A DNA stretch of 64,000 bases, taken from Halomonas sp. HAL1. GTDB taxonomy: Bacteria; Pseudomonadota; Gammaproteobacteria; Pseudomonadales; Halomonadaceae. Positions 19,644-28,798 of the stretch are shown here, piece after piece. Location of the stretch: positions 2,604,001-2,668,000 of the forward strand of contig NZ_CP130610.1 of the NCBI RefSeq assembly GCF_030544485.1. The letters run 5' to 3'. Below the pieces are notes generated by a model. That model was not told where the DNA came from, searched no databases, and saw nothing but the letters and a program-made list of their open reading frames with translations. Every line of letters begins with the position of its first letter. Position 1 is the stretch's first letter. Both the position numbers and the translations under genes were made by a program.

Positions 19644-20851
19644 GCGGCCTGCCGAGGCAACGCTAGCGCCATCGCTGAGCTTGCCGCCACTAAGGCAGCC
19701 GATACCCACAGGCAGGCGCTCAGCCCGTAAGCCATATACAGCCAACCCGACAATAGCGTGCCGACTAAACGTCCCAGGGCATTGGCCATATAGTAAAAGC
19801 CGACATCCATCGACACGCCATCGGCGCGGGCAAAGTGAACTATCAAATAACTGTGCCAGCTGGAATTAATCGCAAACAGCACCCCAAACGCGAGTAGCCC
19901 GACGACTAACCAACCTACTTGTGCCAAAGGCAGCATCGCCAACAAAATTGCCAGCACCGCCAGCGCTGCAGCCCACCCGGCCGTCAGCACTCGTACATCA
20001 CCTTTAATTAGCCGGGTTAATTTTGGTGCCTGGGTCTGTACCCCGCCATAACCAATCACCCATATCGCCAACAGCCCCCCCACGGTCCAGTGGGTCCAGC
20101 CGTGCTGGTCGTATAGGAAGACCGGCAGTGCCACCACAAACCACACATCACGCGCTGCAAAAAGACAAAAACGTGCTGCGGAAAGCACGTTAATCGCGCG
20201 TGATTTCGAGAAAATCTCGGAGAACTTAGGCTTCACTTTCTGCCGACCAAGATCCGCCTTTAAGCGCAGCAGTGAGAGCAGCAGCACGCCAGCCAGCATC
20301 ACAGCCATCACAAACACAGCAGCCTGAAAGCCAATCAGCGTTAACAGCAGCCCGCCGACAAAAAAGCCCAGCCCTTTTAACGCATTTTTAGAACCGGTCA
20401 GCATCGCTACCCAACGGTAAAGCGAGCTGTTAGCGTTCGCACTCTCTTTAGGAACCAGTACCTTAACGGCGCTTTTTGCGCTCATTTTATTAAGGTCTTT
20501 AGCAATGCCCGATAGCGCCTGAGCGGCCATGACCCAGACAACGGTTAGCAGACTTGCCGGCACCATTAACATGACCAGGGCCACAATCTGCAAACCCAAG
20601 CCCACGTTCATGGTGCGGTTGAGCCCCAGCCTTGCGCCCAGCCAACCACCCACCAAATTGGTCACAACGCCAAAGGCTTCGTAGAACAAAAACAGCATCG
20701 CGATGGCTAACGGCGAATAGCCCAATTGGTGGAAGTGCATCACCACCAGCATGCGAAGGGCGCCATCGGTGATCGTAAACGCCCAGTAGTTGCCGGTAAT
20801 CAGCATGTACTGGCGCACCTCGAAAGGTAGCGCCCTTACCCGGGTAAGCAT
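19640..20851 (-). CDS. arsJ: ArsJ, 1-arseno-3-phosphoglycerate efflux MFS permease
   Basis: ArsJ exports the unstable 1-arseno-3-phosphoglycerate made by its partner GAPDH; the compound then hydrolyses outside to arsenate. The protein is about 403 residues from the ATG at 20851, with roughly twelve membrane segments. Strong ArsJ signatures are EVRQYMLITGNYWAFTITDG near the N-terminus and AQALSGIAKDLNKMSAKSAV. The ATG at 20851 lies 5 bp after the gap stop; an in-frame GTG at 20878 would overlap gap by 23 bp, so the start is not certain. It is in an operon gap-arsJ-MFS under an ArsR-like operator. Confidence 0.93.
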   Translation of the reverse strand: MLTRVRALPFEVRQYMLITGNYWAFTITDGALRMLVVMHFHQLGYSPLAIAMLFLFYEAFGVVTNLVGGWLGARLGLNRTMNVGLGLQIVALVMLMVPASLLTVVWVMAAQALSGIAKDLNKMSAKSAVKVLVPKESANANSSLYRWVAMLTGSKNALKGLGFFVGGLLLTLIGFQAAVFVMAVMLAGVLLLSLLRLKADLGRQKVKPKFSEIFSKSRAINVLSAARFCLFAARDVWFVVALPVFLYDQHGWTHWTVGGLLAIWVIGYGGVQTQAPKLTRLIKGDVRVLTAGWAAALAVLAILLAMLPLAQVGWLVVGLLAFGVLFAINSSWHSYLIVHFARADGVSMDVGFYYMANALGRLVGTLLSGWLYMAYGLSACLWVSAALVAASSAMALALPRQAA

Positions 20852-20855
20852 TGAA

Positions 20856-21887
20856 TCAGCCACGACCCACCTGCTCACGCCCTACCATCAGGGATAGCTC
20901 AGCGGTTCTATTCGCATAACCCCATTCGTTATCGTACCAAGCGTAGAGTTTTAGCTGCGTGCCATTGACCACCATGGTAGACAGCGCATCAATAATGGAG
21001 CTGCGAGGGTCAGTGCGGTAGTCGATCGACACCAACGGGCGCTCTTCATAGCCCAGGATACCTGACAACGGGCCATCTGCTGCGGCTTTCAAAGCAGCGT
21101 TCACCTCGTCGACGGTAACTTCACGCTCAAGTTCAAACACCATGTCGGTAAGCGAGGCGTTAGCCAACGGAACTCGAATCGCATGGCCATTTAACTTGCC
21201 TTCTAGCTCAGGAAAAATCGCGGTGATGGCTTTCGCCGATCCCGTTGTGGTGGGAATCAAACTCATACCACAAGCGCGGGCGCGCCGCAGGTCTTTATGC
21301 GGGGCATCCAGAATCGTTTGGGTATTGGTGATGTCATGCACCGTGGTCATTGAGCCATGACGAATACCAAAGCTGTCCTGAATGACTTTGACCACCGGCG
21401 CCAAGCAGTTAGTGGTGCAGCTGGCAGCGGTAACGATCTTATGCTGCGAAGGATCAAAGAGATGATCGTTCACCCCCATCACTACATTGAGCACGCTCGC
21501 TTCTTTCATAGGCGCACTTACCACTACCCGCCCTACACCTTGGTCGAGATACGCTTGAAGCTTATCAGTGGTTTTCATTTTACCTGAGCATTCGATCACT
21601 ACATCGCAGTCGGACCAGTCGCTATCGGCAATTGCTTTATTAGCGCTAAAGGCAACGGACTTTCCATCGAAAATAATAGCGTCATCAGTGGCTGTAATGC
21701 CCTGCCCTGGAGCCCAATGGCCGTGTACCGAATCAAATTCCAATAAGTGAGCAAAGGTTGCCGCATCGCCGCCCGGATCATTAATGTGCATAAGCTCAAC
21801 GTCACCCGTCGACACTTTTTGCCACAAAATTCTCAGCGTTAAGCGACCAATACGTCCCAATCCATTGATACCAATTCGAAGTGCCAT
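20856..21887 (-). CDS. gap: ArsJ-associated glyceraldehyde-3-phosphate dehydrogenase
   Basis: This GAPDH uses arsenate in place of phosphate to make 1-arseno-3-phosphoglycerate from glyceraldehyde 3-phosphate, feeding ArsJ. From the ATG at 21887 (GGAGG seven bases upstream) it has 343 residues. It shows the NAD-binding [10 protein letters not shown], the catalytic cysteine in [14 protein letters not shown], and [14 protein letters not shown] at the C-terminus. The open frame upstream to 22028 is leader with no homology. Its place directly before arsJ separates it from a glycolytic GAPDH, though the protein itself would carry out the normal reaction too. Confidence 0.93.
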   Translation of the reverse strand: MALRIGINGLGRIGRLTLRILWQKVSTGDVELMHINDPGGDAATFAHLLEFDSVHGHWAPGQGITATDDAIIFDGKSVAFSANKAIADSDWSDCDVVIECSGKMKTTDKLQAYLDQGVGRVVVSAPMKEASVLNVVMGVNDHLFDPSQHKIVTAASCTTNCLAPVVKVIQDSFGIRHGSMTTVHDITNTQTILDAPHKDLRRARACGMSLIPTTTGSAKAITAIFPELEGKLNGHAIRVPLANASLTDMVFELEREVTVDEVNAALKAAADGPLSGILGYEERPLVSIDYRTDPRSSIIDALSTMVVNGTQLKLYAWYDNEWGYANRTAELSLMVGREQVGRG

Positions 21888-21968
21888 AGTGCCTCCAAGA
21901 CTCTCTGTTCTATGGGGTCTATTTCCAGGTTTGTGTTTTAAAGCTGTTAGTTTCTCAAAAGGATATCG

Positions 21969-21991
21969 CTTATATACGCATAAACATATAT
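21969..21991 (-). promoter_or_regulatory. ArsR-like operator and -10 box of gap-arsJ operon
   Basis: On the minus strand ATATATG-N6-CGTATAT (21972-21991) is the same inverted repeat as at the arsC/arsH promoter, 18 of 20 bases identical. A -10 TATAAG (21969-21974) shares its first three bases with the operator end, as at arsH and aioB. The element lies about 85 bp upstream of the gap start codon. Confidence 0.72.
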
Positions 21992-22014
21992 TAATGCATA
22001 AAAAAACACATATG

Positions 22015-22046
22015 AAAAACAGGCCCACCGATTGACGATGGGCCTG
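22015..22046 (-). terminator. Rho-independent terminator after pstB
   Basis: In the minus-strand transcript an 11-bp stem beginning CAGGCCCATCG (one G-U pair) closes a 5-nt loop and is followed by five Us. It lies 16 bp after the pstB stop, separating the phosphate operon from the arsenic operon downstream. Confidence 0.92.
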
Positions 22047-22061
22047 CTTGACAGGCGTTAA

Positions 22062-22901
22062 TTAACCATAACGACCCGAAATATAGTCTTCGGTTTTTTT
22101 CTTAGCGGGGGTTGAGAACATCACTTTGGTATCGTTGTACTCAATAATTTCACCCAGGTGGAAAAACGCCGTGTAGTCGGCCACCCGCGCGGCCTGCTGC
22201 ATGTTATGGGTTACGGTGATGATGGTGAACTCTTCCTTTAGCTTATCCATCAAATCTTCGATGGTCGCGGTCGAGATTGGATCAAGCGCCGACGTTGGTT
22301 CATCCATCAAGATTACATCAGGCTGCACGGCAATAGCGCGGGCGATACATAAGCGCTGCTGTTGACCGCCCGACAGCGAGGTACCGGGCTCTTGCAACTT
22401 GTCCTTCACCTCGTTCCAAAGACCAGCGCTACGCAATGCCTTTTCAACTAGCTCATCCTGCTCCGCTTTGCGGCTAACCAAATCGTGCATACGCGGCGCA
22501 TAAGCAACATTTTCATAAATCGACTTGGGGAAGGGATTCGGCTTTTGGAAGACCATCCCCACTCGGCGGCGCAGCGCTACTTCATCCATTTTGGAGGCGT
22601 TTACGTCCTGTCCATCCATCTCGACCAAGCCTTCGGTGCGCACGCTAGGAATCAAATCGTTCATACGATTCAGGCAGCGTAAGAAGGTCGACTTACCACA
22701 TCCAGAAGGGCCAATCAGCGCCGTCACGTTTTTCTGGAACAGATCAATATTAAGGTTATTCAACGCTTGGTTTTTGCCATACCACAGATTCAAATCGCGA
22801 ACCCGGATGCTCAAATCGTGGCAGGCCTGATTGTTACGCGTGTAAGGCTGCCCAACCGCAGGTGCATGCTGGTCGTTCATTACAGGTGCTTGGCTATTCA
22901 T
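22062..22901 (-). CDS. pstB: Phosphate ABC transporter ATP-binding protein
   Basis: PstB is the cytoplasmic ATPase that powers high-affinity phosphate import. The 279 residues include Walker [10 protein letters not shown] near residue 70, the Q-loop in [11 protein letters not shown], the signature [14 protein letters not shown], Walker [13 protein letters not shown] and the switch histidine in TVTHNMQQA. About 25 residues precede the conserved core. It is the last gene of pstSCAB; phoU, often next, is not in this window, and a terminator follows instead. In this context the system may also carry some arsenate. Confidence 0.96.
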   Translation of the reverse strand: MNSQAPVMNDQHAPAVGQPYTRNNQACHDLSIRVRDLNLWYGKNQALNNLNIDLFQKNVTALIGPSGCGKSTFLRCLNRMNDLIPSVRTEGLVEMDGQDVNASKMDEVALRRRVGMVFQKPNPFPKSIYENVAYAPRMHDLVSRKAEQDELVEKALRSAGLWNEVKDKLQEPGTSLSGGQQQRLCIARAIAVQPDVILMDEPTSALDPISTATIEDLMDKLKEEFTIITVTHNMQQAARVADYTAFFHLGEIIEYNDTKVMFSTPAKKKTEDYISGRYG

Positions 22902-22927
22902 AGCAATGTCCTCTATAACGCACTGGC

Positions 22928-24094
22928 CTACCAGCGGCGCTCAAATTTCTTACGTAGCACAACGGCAAAAGCGTTGAGTGAGATGAGTATGGTGAGTAGC
23001 ACCAAAATACCGCCGGCTGTTTTTTCTACAAACGCCTGTTCAGGCTCGCCTGACCAAGTAAATATTTGCGCGGGCATAACGGTGGCCGCTTCAGTAAAGG
23101 ACGCGCCGACATCAGGAATAAATGCCACCATCCCGACGATAATTAGCGGTGCTGTTTCACCCATCGCCTGAGCAAGCCCAATGATGGAGCCTGTCATAAT
23201 GCCCGGCATTGCCAACGGCAGAACGTGGTCGCGTACCACTTGCCAGCGCGAACAGCCCACCCCAAAGGCGGCATGGCGTATGGAGTCCGGCACGCTACGT
23301 AATGCGGTTCGCGTTGAGATAATGATCACCGGCAACGTCATCAGCGCTAGCGTCATACCACCGGCCAACGGCGATGAACGTGGCACACCGAAGAAGTTGA
23401 TAAAGATCGCCAAACCTAACAAGCCGAACAAGATCGAAGGGATGGCGGCCAGGTTATTGATATTAATTTCAATCGCCTGGGTAAAACGGTTATCCGGCGC
23501 AAACTCTTCCAAATAAACCGCTGTCATTACCCCGATAGGAAATGAAATCGCCAGCGTTACGATCATGGTCATCACGGTGCCGACCACTGCCGATAAAATA
23601 CCGGCATTCTCGGCGATTTTGGAATCCCCAGAGCCAAAAAAGGTGCTATTGAAGCGAAGATCCACCTGGCCTGCTTCAACACGCTCATCAAGAGCGGCTT
23701 GCTCTTCTTCACTCAGGCGATTTCGGTGCCCCTTCAGGTACTGGTCAACTTCACTGTTTGCCAACACCCACTGCGCTTCGCTGGTACCAATCATCCCAGG
23801 GTTATTGCGCAACTCCATGGGAATTACTCGCACCGCCGTGCGACTGATTAACGGTAGCAACTCTTGGTCAAACGCCTGCCGTCCATCGGTTTGCGCTTCT
23901 TCGGTGTAACTAATCTCGGTCTGGATATACGCCTGCTGAAAGGCTGGCAACCCCTTGCTCAGCATATCGGCAAAAAACAGCACCAGAAACAGGCCTGCCA
24001 AGCCCAACGATCCCATTGATATCCATTTAAGGCGGGCAGACTTACGGTGACGCCGCTTAAGCTGCTGGCTGATTTCGTCAAAAGTATGGCTCAT
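22928..24094 (-). CDS. pstA: Phosphate ABC transporter permease PstA
   Basis: PstA is one of the two membrane channel subunits of the phosphate importer. The 388 residues start with a cytoplasmic, basic N-terminus and a first helix at about 25-47. A large periplasmic insertion of about 100 residues is followed by five more helices; this long form with the extra domain is common in marine and halophilic gammaproteobacteria. The ABC coupling loop is [21 protein letters not shown]. It lies 18 bp after pstC and 26 bp before pstB. Confidence 0.94.
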   Translation of the reverse strand: MSHTFDEISQQLKRRHRKSARLKWISMGSLGLAGLFLVLFFADMLSKGLPAFQQAYIQTEISYTEEAQTDGRQAFDQELLPLISRTAVRVIPMELRNNPGMIGTSEAQWVLANSEVDQYLKGHRNRLSEEEQAALDERVEAGQVDLRFNSTFFGSGDSKIAENAGILSAVVGTVMTMIVTLAISFPIGVMTAVYLEEFAPDNRFTQAIEININNLAAIPSILFGLLGLAIFINFFGVPRSSPLAGGMTLALMTLPVIIISTRTALRSVPDSIRHAAFGVGCSRWQVVRDHVLPLAMPGIMTGSIIGLAQAMGETAPLIIVGMVAFIPDVGASFTEAATVMPAQIFTWSGEPEQAFVEKTAGGILVLLTILISLNAFAVVLRKKFERRW

Positions 24095-24112
24095 CGAAAC
24101 AGTTCCTCAGCG

Positions 24113-25363
24113 TTACAGGTTATTCACGCGGTATTTTTCGCGGAAACGACGGATCATCAGTACAGATACCAGGTTCAGCGTGAGCGTCACCGCAAACAGC
24201 ACCAGCCCCAGGGCAAAAGCTGACAGCGTTTCAGCACTTGCAAACTCTTGGTCCCCGGTTAAAGCCGCCACAATACGCACGGTCACCGTGGTCATATCTT
24301 CCAGCGGATTAGCGGTAAGATTGGGCCGCATGCCTGCCGCCATCACCACAATCATGGTTTCACCTAGCGCGCGCGACATACCCAACAGAGTGGCTGAAAT
24401 AATACCCGGCAGAGCAGCAGGAATGACCACATCTCGTATGGTTTCCCCTTTGGTCATGCCTAATGCCAGCGACCCTTGGCGCATACTATCGGGCACAGAG
24501 TTGATCACATCGTCCGACAGCGAAGAGATAAACGGGATGATCATGATGCCCATCACGACACCAGGGGCGACGGCGTTATTATAAGAAGCGTCGAGCCCAA
24601 AAAAACCGGCGATATTGACGATAATCGGCGCTACCGTAATCGCGGCAAAAAAGCCGTAAACCACGGTAGGAATACCTGCCAGAACCTCAAGGACGGGCTT
24701 GGCAATGGTGCGCACGTTACGTGGTGCATACTCGGACATATAAATCGCGGAGAGCAGGCCGATAGGAACAGCGACCAGCATAGCGATAGCGGTAATCATA
24801 AAGGTACCGGCAAACAGCGGTACCGAACCAAATTCAGCCCCACTACCGTCTCCACGACCCGCTGACGCTAAAAAGCTCGCGCCTGGATTCCACGTGGTGC
24901 CGGTAATGAACTCCCAGAAGCTGTGCATTTGGAAAAAGCGCAGCGCCTCGGAAATAATCGAGAACAAAATGCCGAACGTAGTGAAAATCGAGATTAACGC
25001 TGCCCCGGCCAAGACCATGCGGATAACCCGCTCAATGGCCTGACGGGCGTGAAAATCAGGTTTAACTTGGTTAAGACTTACCATCAGCCCTATTGCTGCA
25101 ATCACTAAACTCGCGGACAGCAAATAGAGCGTGGGGATATCGGCGCCCATTAGAAGCAGCACAAAAGCCCCCAGCGCACTCACTACCACGGCTGGACCAG
25201 CGGTCGAAAGCACGGTGAACCAGGCGTATTGATCTGGCTGAGCAAACATAGCCGTGCCCGCACTGCGTAAACGGGTGGCTTTTGAACGGCCAGCAAAAAA
25301 CGCCAGCAACCCCAGCAGTAGTAACGCACCGCAAAAAATCAGAAGAAGCTGGTTAGTCTGCAT
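24113..25363 (-). CDS. pstC: Phosphate ABC transporter permease PstC
   Basis: PstC is the second membrane subunit of the phosphate importer. The 416 residues include an N-terminal extension with two or three extra hydrophobic segments before the conserved six-helix permease core. The ABC coupling loop is LALGMTKGETIRDVVIPAALPG. It is preceded by a 153-bp gap that holds a terminator-like hairpin and a Pho-box-like repeat, so part of its transcription may start there rather than at pstS. Confidence 0.94.
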   Translation of the reverse strand: MQTNQLLLIFCGALLLLGLLAFFAGRSKATRLRSAGTAMFAQPDQYAWFTVLSTAGPAVVVSALGAFVLLLMGADIPTLYLLSASLVIAAIGLMVSLNQVKPDFHARQAIERVIRMVLAGAALISIFTTFGILFSIISEALRFFQMHSFWEFITGTTWNPGASFLASAGRGDGSGAEFGSVPLFAGTFMITAIAMLVAVPIGLLSAIYMSEYAPRNVRTIAKPVLEVLAGIPTVVYGFFAAITVAPIIVNIAGFFGLDASYNNAVAPGVVMGIMIIPFISSLSDDVINSVPDSMRQGSLALGMTKGETIRDVVIPAALPGIISATLLGMSRALGETMIVVMAAGMRPNLTANPLEDMTTVTVRIVAALTGDQEFASAETLSAFALGLVLFAVTLTLNLVSVLMIRRFREKYRVNNL

Positions 25364-25421
25364 CGAATTTCTCTCGCATTACTTAATGAAATCGTATTGG
25401 CGACTACTTTGGGGCACAAAC

Positions 25422-25439
25422 ATTACAGCAATGTGACAA
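25422..25439 (-). promoter_or_regulatory. Possible second Pho box upstream of pstC
   Basis: On the minus strand TTGTCAC-N4-CTGTAAT gives two 7-mers with the 11-bp period of a PhoB site, matching CTGTCAT at 5 of 7 and 6 of 7 positions. It lies between the pstS terminator and pstC, where a second PhoB-dependent promoter would make sense. Confidence 0.5.
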
Positions 25440-25460
25440 ACGCCAATTTATCGCTGTCAT

Positions 25461-25493
25461 AAAATGAAAGGCCGACAGCTTACGCTGCCGGCC
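25461..25493 (-). terminator. Terminator or attenuator between pstS and pstC
   Basis: In the minus-strand transcript GGCCGGCAGC pairs with GCTGTCGGCC (one G-U) around a 4-nt loop, followed by a U-rich TTTCATTTTA. Partial termination here would give an excess of the binding protein over the membrane subunits, a usual arrangement for ABC importers. Confidence 0.8.
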
Positions 25494-25516
25494 ACTTTCA
25501 TTTCTAACTTAACGAC

Positions 25517-26530
25517 TTACTTAAGAACGTCTACTGACATTGTAGTGCGATCTGCTACAGCCTGACGCCACTCTTCGCGCTCTTCTTCAGGCAGAACGAT
25601 CAAGCCGATATCTTTCAAGTAACCATCTGCGCCAATCATCATTTCGCTCATGAACATGTCGACGTAGTCAGCCATCGGCGGTACTTCTTCAGCGTGCTGG
25701 TTCTTCACGTAGAACCACAGTGAACGCGCCACGGGGTAGTCACCTGAGCTGATTGCTTCGGGCTCTGGCGCAACACCGTTGATGGTGGCACCGTTCAGGG
25801 AATCGGTATTCTCTTCAAGGAATGAGTAGCCAAAGATACCCATTGCCCCGGTATCTTCACTCAAGCGCTGAACGATCAGGTTGTCGTTTTCGCCAGCGTC
25901 GATGTAAACACCGTCAGAGCGAATATCGGTGTAGCCTTCTTCGCCGTAAACATCCATTTCAAGCGATGCAGTTTCCAGTACTAGCTCTTCAAAAGCGTCA
26001 CGGGTACCAGAAGTCGTTGGCGGACCATAGATGGAGATTTCACGGTCTGGCAGCGAAGAATCAATTTCGCTCCAGTTAGTGTAGGGGTTATCAACTAACT
26101 CACCATCAACCGGCACCTGGGCGGCTACTGCCATGAAAATCTGCTCAAGCGTCAGGTCAACAACATCATTCGTGTTGGACTGACCAAGCACGATACCGTC
26201 AGAACCGATTTTAGCTTCGGTGATATCGGTAACGCCGTTCTCTTCACAACGCTCAAACTCAGCGACTTTCATGCGGCGTGAAGCGTTAGTAATGTCTGGC
26301 GTGCCTTCGCCAACACCGTTACAGAACAGACGCAAACCACCGCCCGAACCAGTTGATTCAATAACAGGCGTCGGGTTGCCGGTAGTGGCACCGAACTCTT
26401 CAGTTACGTAGCTGGCAAACGGGTAAACGGTACTGGAGCCTACGATACGGATTTGATCACGGGCTTGGGCAACACCGGCAACGCTCATTACAGCAGCCGC
26501 GATAACGGTGGTTTTTAGAATACGGTTCAT
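25517..26530 (-). CDS. pstS: Phosphate-binding protein PstS
   Basis: PstS captures phosphate in the periplasm for PstCAB. The 337 residues start with a clear Sec signal peptide ending in VAQA-R. Phosphate contacts are recognisable in IVGSSTVYPFASYV near the mature N-terminus and in PPTTSGTRDAFEEL in the middle. The mature protein is strongly acidic, as expected for a periplasmic protein of a halophile. It is preceded by a textbook Pho box. Whether it discriminates well against arsenate cannot be read here but matters given the neighbouring arsenic genes. Confidence 0.95.
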   Translation of the reverse strand: MNRILKTTVIAAAVMSVAGVAQARDQIRIVGSSTVYPFASYVTEEFGATTGNPTPVIESTGSGGGLRLFCNGVGEGTPDITNASRRMKVAEFERCEENGVTDITEAKIGSDGIVLGQSNTNDVVDLTLEQIFMAVAAQVPVDGELVDNPYTNWSEIDSSLPDREISIYGPPTTSGTRDAFEELVLETASLEMDVYGEEGYTDIRSDGVYIDAGENDNLIVQRLSEDTGAMGIFGYSFLEENTDSLNGATINGVAPEPEAISSGDYPVARSLWFYVKNQHAEEVPPMADYVDMFMSEMMIGADGYLKDIGLIVLPEEEREEWRQAVADRTTMSVDVLK

Positions 26531-26591
26531 GCGAAAAACTCCTGTTCATGTAGGGATCTAACCTTCGCAAGGCATACCTTGCACTGGTTCC

Positions 26592-26609
26592 ATGACAACT
26601 TCATGACAG
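26592..26609 (-). promoter_or_regulatory. Pho box of the pst operon
   Basis: On the minus strand CTGTCAT-GAAG-TTGTCAT gives two direct 7-mers 11 bp apart, matching the PhoB consensus at 13 of 14 positions. It lies about 62 bp upstream of the pstS start codon, so the operon should be induced by phosphate limitation. Confidence 0.88.
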
Positions 26610-26657
26610 TGAGCAATACATGAAAGAATTTTTGCTACGTGAGGAATTCGCTTTCGT

Positions 26658-27392
26658 TTACAGCAGTAAACCCAGTGCCGCCAAGGTACACAATGCTAGC
26701 GAAGCGCCTTGCAGTAAACGTCTATCCAAGCGATGAGCAATGGCGTCCGCCACTGCATTACCTACGAGTACCGCAGGGAGAAAGGTAAGGGCAACCTGAA
26801 AATGCCAGAGCTGAATCTGATTAGCGAAGGCGAGAGTCATAATGGTCAGCATTGAGGTCAAAATGAAAAAGGCCGCCAGATTTCCCCGCACCCGATCAGC
26901 AGGCAAGCCGTGCATCAATATCACCATGGGCGGGCCCCCGATGGCAGCAACGGTGCCAAAGATACCTGACAACACACCGGCGCCGAATAGCGTTACTCGA
27001 TTAACCGGCAGTTTAAAGCGGCACAACGTCACCAGCACAGCAAACAGTACGATGATGGCGATTAGCTTTTCTAACAAAAACATCGGCGCGGCGAGCAGCA
27101 GCCAAATACCCAGCGCATTGCCAGGCAGGCGCCCCACTAACGCCATGCCAATGGAATCCAGACGCACCTCATGCCAATAGTGACGCACCATCATTAACGA
27201 AACGGTAAAGCCAAACAGCACTAAAATGACCGGCACCAATCGTGGCTCAAGCATCAGCAGCAATGGTGCTCCGATCACGGCCAAACCGAAACCGGTTGCC
27301 CGCTGAACAAAGGCACCCAGTAGCAGCACGGCTGCGCAGGCTAACCAAGTACTCATCGGCATATTGACCCAAGCCAACATGCTATCCATCAC
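26658..27392 (-). CDS. TauE/SafE-family membrane transporter
   Basis: This 244-residue protein has about eight hydrophobic segments and the duplicated TauE/SafE layout: GAFVQRATGFGLAVIGAPLL in the first half and LSGIFGTVAAIGGPPMVIL in the second. Members export or import sulfite, sulfoacetate and related organic anions. It lies 32 bp after the Bcr/CflA-type transporter gene on the same strand, so the two may be co-transcribed. The substrate is unknown. Confidence 0.85.
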   Translation of the reverse strand: MMDSMLAWVNMPMSTWLACAAVLLLGAFVQRATGFGLAVIGAPLLLMLEPRLVPVILVLFGFTVSLMMVRHYWHEVRLDSIGMALVGRLPGNALGIWLLLAAPMFLLEKLIAIIVLFAVLVTLCRFKLPVNRVTLFGAGVLSGIFGTVAAIGGPPMVILMHGLPADRVRGNLAAFFILTSMLTIMTLAFANQIQLWHFQVALTFLPAVLVGNAVADAIAHRLDRRLLQGASLALCTLAALGLLL

Positions 27393-27424
27393 TGCTGCTC
27401 ATTCTTATTGCTCATGCCTACGAC

Positions 27425-28621
27425 TCATCCCTGTGAATCACTTATGACGGGCGCCTTGGTTAATTTGCGTACGCCGATATTTCCCAACAAAGCGGCGCCC
27501 AACATGGTCAGCACCATTGGCCATAGGTGCTCAACTTCAAACAATCCGACCATCACCCCCGCGAGAGCACCACAGGTAAACTGGATGCCGCCTAACAGCG
27601 CCGTTGCAGTAGCGCTAATATGACCAAAATGATCCAACAATGAAGAGATTGCGTTCGGGGTAATCAGCCCAATCATGCCGGTGAACAGCATAATCAGTGG
27701 CACAACAACCATGAGTGACGCGATATTTAACGCCGTCACTACTACTAACCCTAGCGCTGCCGCTAACTGTATAAGCAGCCCCAAGCGTAGATTTTGCTGT
27801 GGCGTGCGTTTACGCAGCAGGTGAATATTGACGCGGTTGGAGAGCGCAATGACCAGTACGTTGACACCAAACACGAGCGGATAGGTACCTGGCGATAGAC
27901 CAAAATAGTCGAGATAGAGAAACGGCGAAGCGGTTACAAAGGCAAAAAGGCCGGCAAAGGAAGCGGCTACTGCGCAGATATAGCCCATCCCTTCACGATG
28001 TTTGAGCACGCTGGCGTAATTGCGAATAACCTGCCGCGGTGACGCCGCAGGAAGCGACATATCGCGAGTTTCAGGCAGTCGCGTTCCTAACAGCCAGAGT
28101 AAAAAGCCTGCATAAACAGCCAAGAAAACAAAAATTAACCACCAACCGGCCACATGCAACAATAGGCTTCCCACGGCGGGCGCCACCAACGGTGCCAGCA
28201 TCATAATCATCGCCATGGTGGACATTACTTTAGCGGCCTCGCGCCCACTAAAGCAGTCGCGCACAATTGCCGCCGAGTTGACCACGCAGGCCCCGCCCCC
28301 CAGCGCTTGAATAAACCGCCAGGCCAGCAGTGTAGGCAAGCTGTCGACCATCGTAATAGCCAGGCTTGCCAGCATAAACACCACTAGTCCGCCCAGGAGT
28401 ACAGGCTTTCTGCCCATGCGATCCGAAAGCGGCCCAAAGCAGAGCTGGCCCAGCGCAAAACCAAACAAGAACACGCTAATGGAAAGTTCAGTGCGATGAA
28501 TACTTGCGCCGATACTTTCGGCGATTATTCCCATCGCAGGTAGGTAGGCGTCGATCGCAAAGGGGGCAAGCGCCGTGTTGGCGGCAACTAGCAACGCTAC
28601 GCGGCGGGGATTAAGATGCAT
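27425..28621 (-). CDS. Bcr/CflA-family MFS efflux transporter
   Basis: This 398-residue twelve-helix MFS protein has the Bcr/CflA signatures: PFAIDAYLPAM in helix 1, FGPLSDRMGRKPVLLGG in loop 2-3 and RFIQALGGGACVVNSAAIVRD in helix 4. Related proteins export drugs such as bicyclomycin, sulfonamides or chloramphenicol, or small metabolites. It is probably transcribed with the TauE/SafE gene downstream. Confidence 0.88.
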   Translation of the reverse strand: MHLNPRRVALLVAANTALAPFAIDAYLPAMGIIAESIGASIHRTELSISVFLFGFALGQLCFGPLSDRMGRKPVLLGGLVVFMLASLAITMVDSLPTLLAWRFIQALGGGACVVNSAAIVRDCFSGREAAKVMSTMAMIMMLAPLVAPAVGSLLLHVAGWWLIFVFLAVYAGFLLWLLGTRLPETRDMSLPAASPRQVIRNYASVLKHREGMGYICAVAASFAGLFAFVTASPFLYLDYFGLSPGTYPLVFGVNVLVIALSNRVNIHLLRKRTPQQNLRLGLLIQLAAALGLVVVTALNIASLMVVVPLIMLFTGMIGLITPNAISSLLDHFGHISATATALLGGIQFTCGALAGVMVGLFEVEHLWPMVLTMLGAALLGNIGVRKLTKAPVISDSQG

Positions 28622-28719
28622 GGGTCTCCTTACGGCGATAACGAACGCGCGGGAATAGATAGGCCGCTAATCATAGCCGATTTTAAGACCCTTGTCGGGG
28701 CTAAACGCTATAGGCACAG

Positions 28720-28765
28720 CGCTATCGCAGTAGATGAAAACGATGAATCACTCACTGCGATAGCG
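28720..28765. repeat. 12-bp perfect inverted repeat
   Basis: Arms CGCTATCGCAGT (28720-28731) and ACTGCGATAGCG (28754-28765) flank a 22-nt loop between the STAS gene stop and the Bcr/CflA gene start. No T-run follows in either direction, so it is not a standard terminator; it may stabilise the upstream mRNA 3' end. Confidence 0.7.
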
Positions 28766-28798
28766 TGAGGAAAGTCAAACCAGATTAAAGATGAATGC

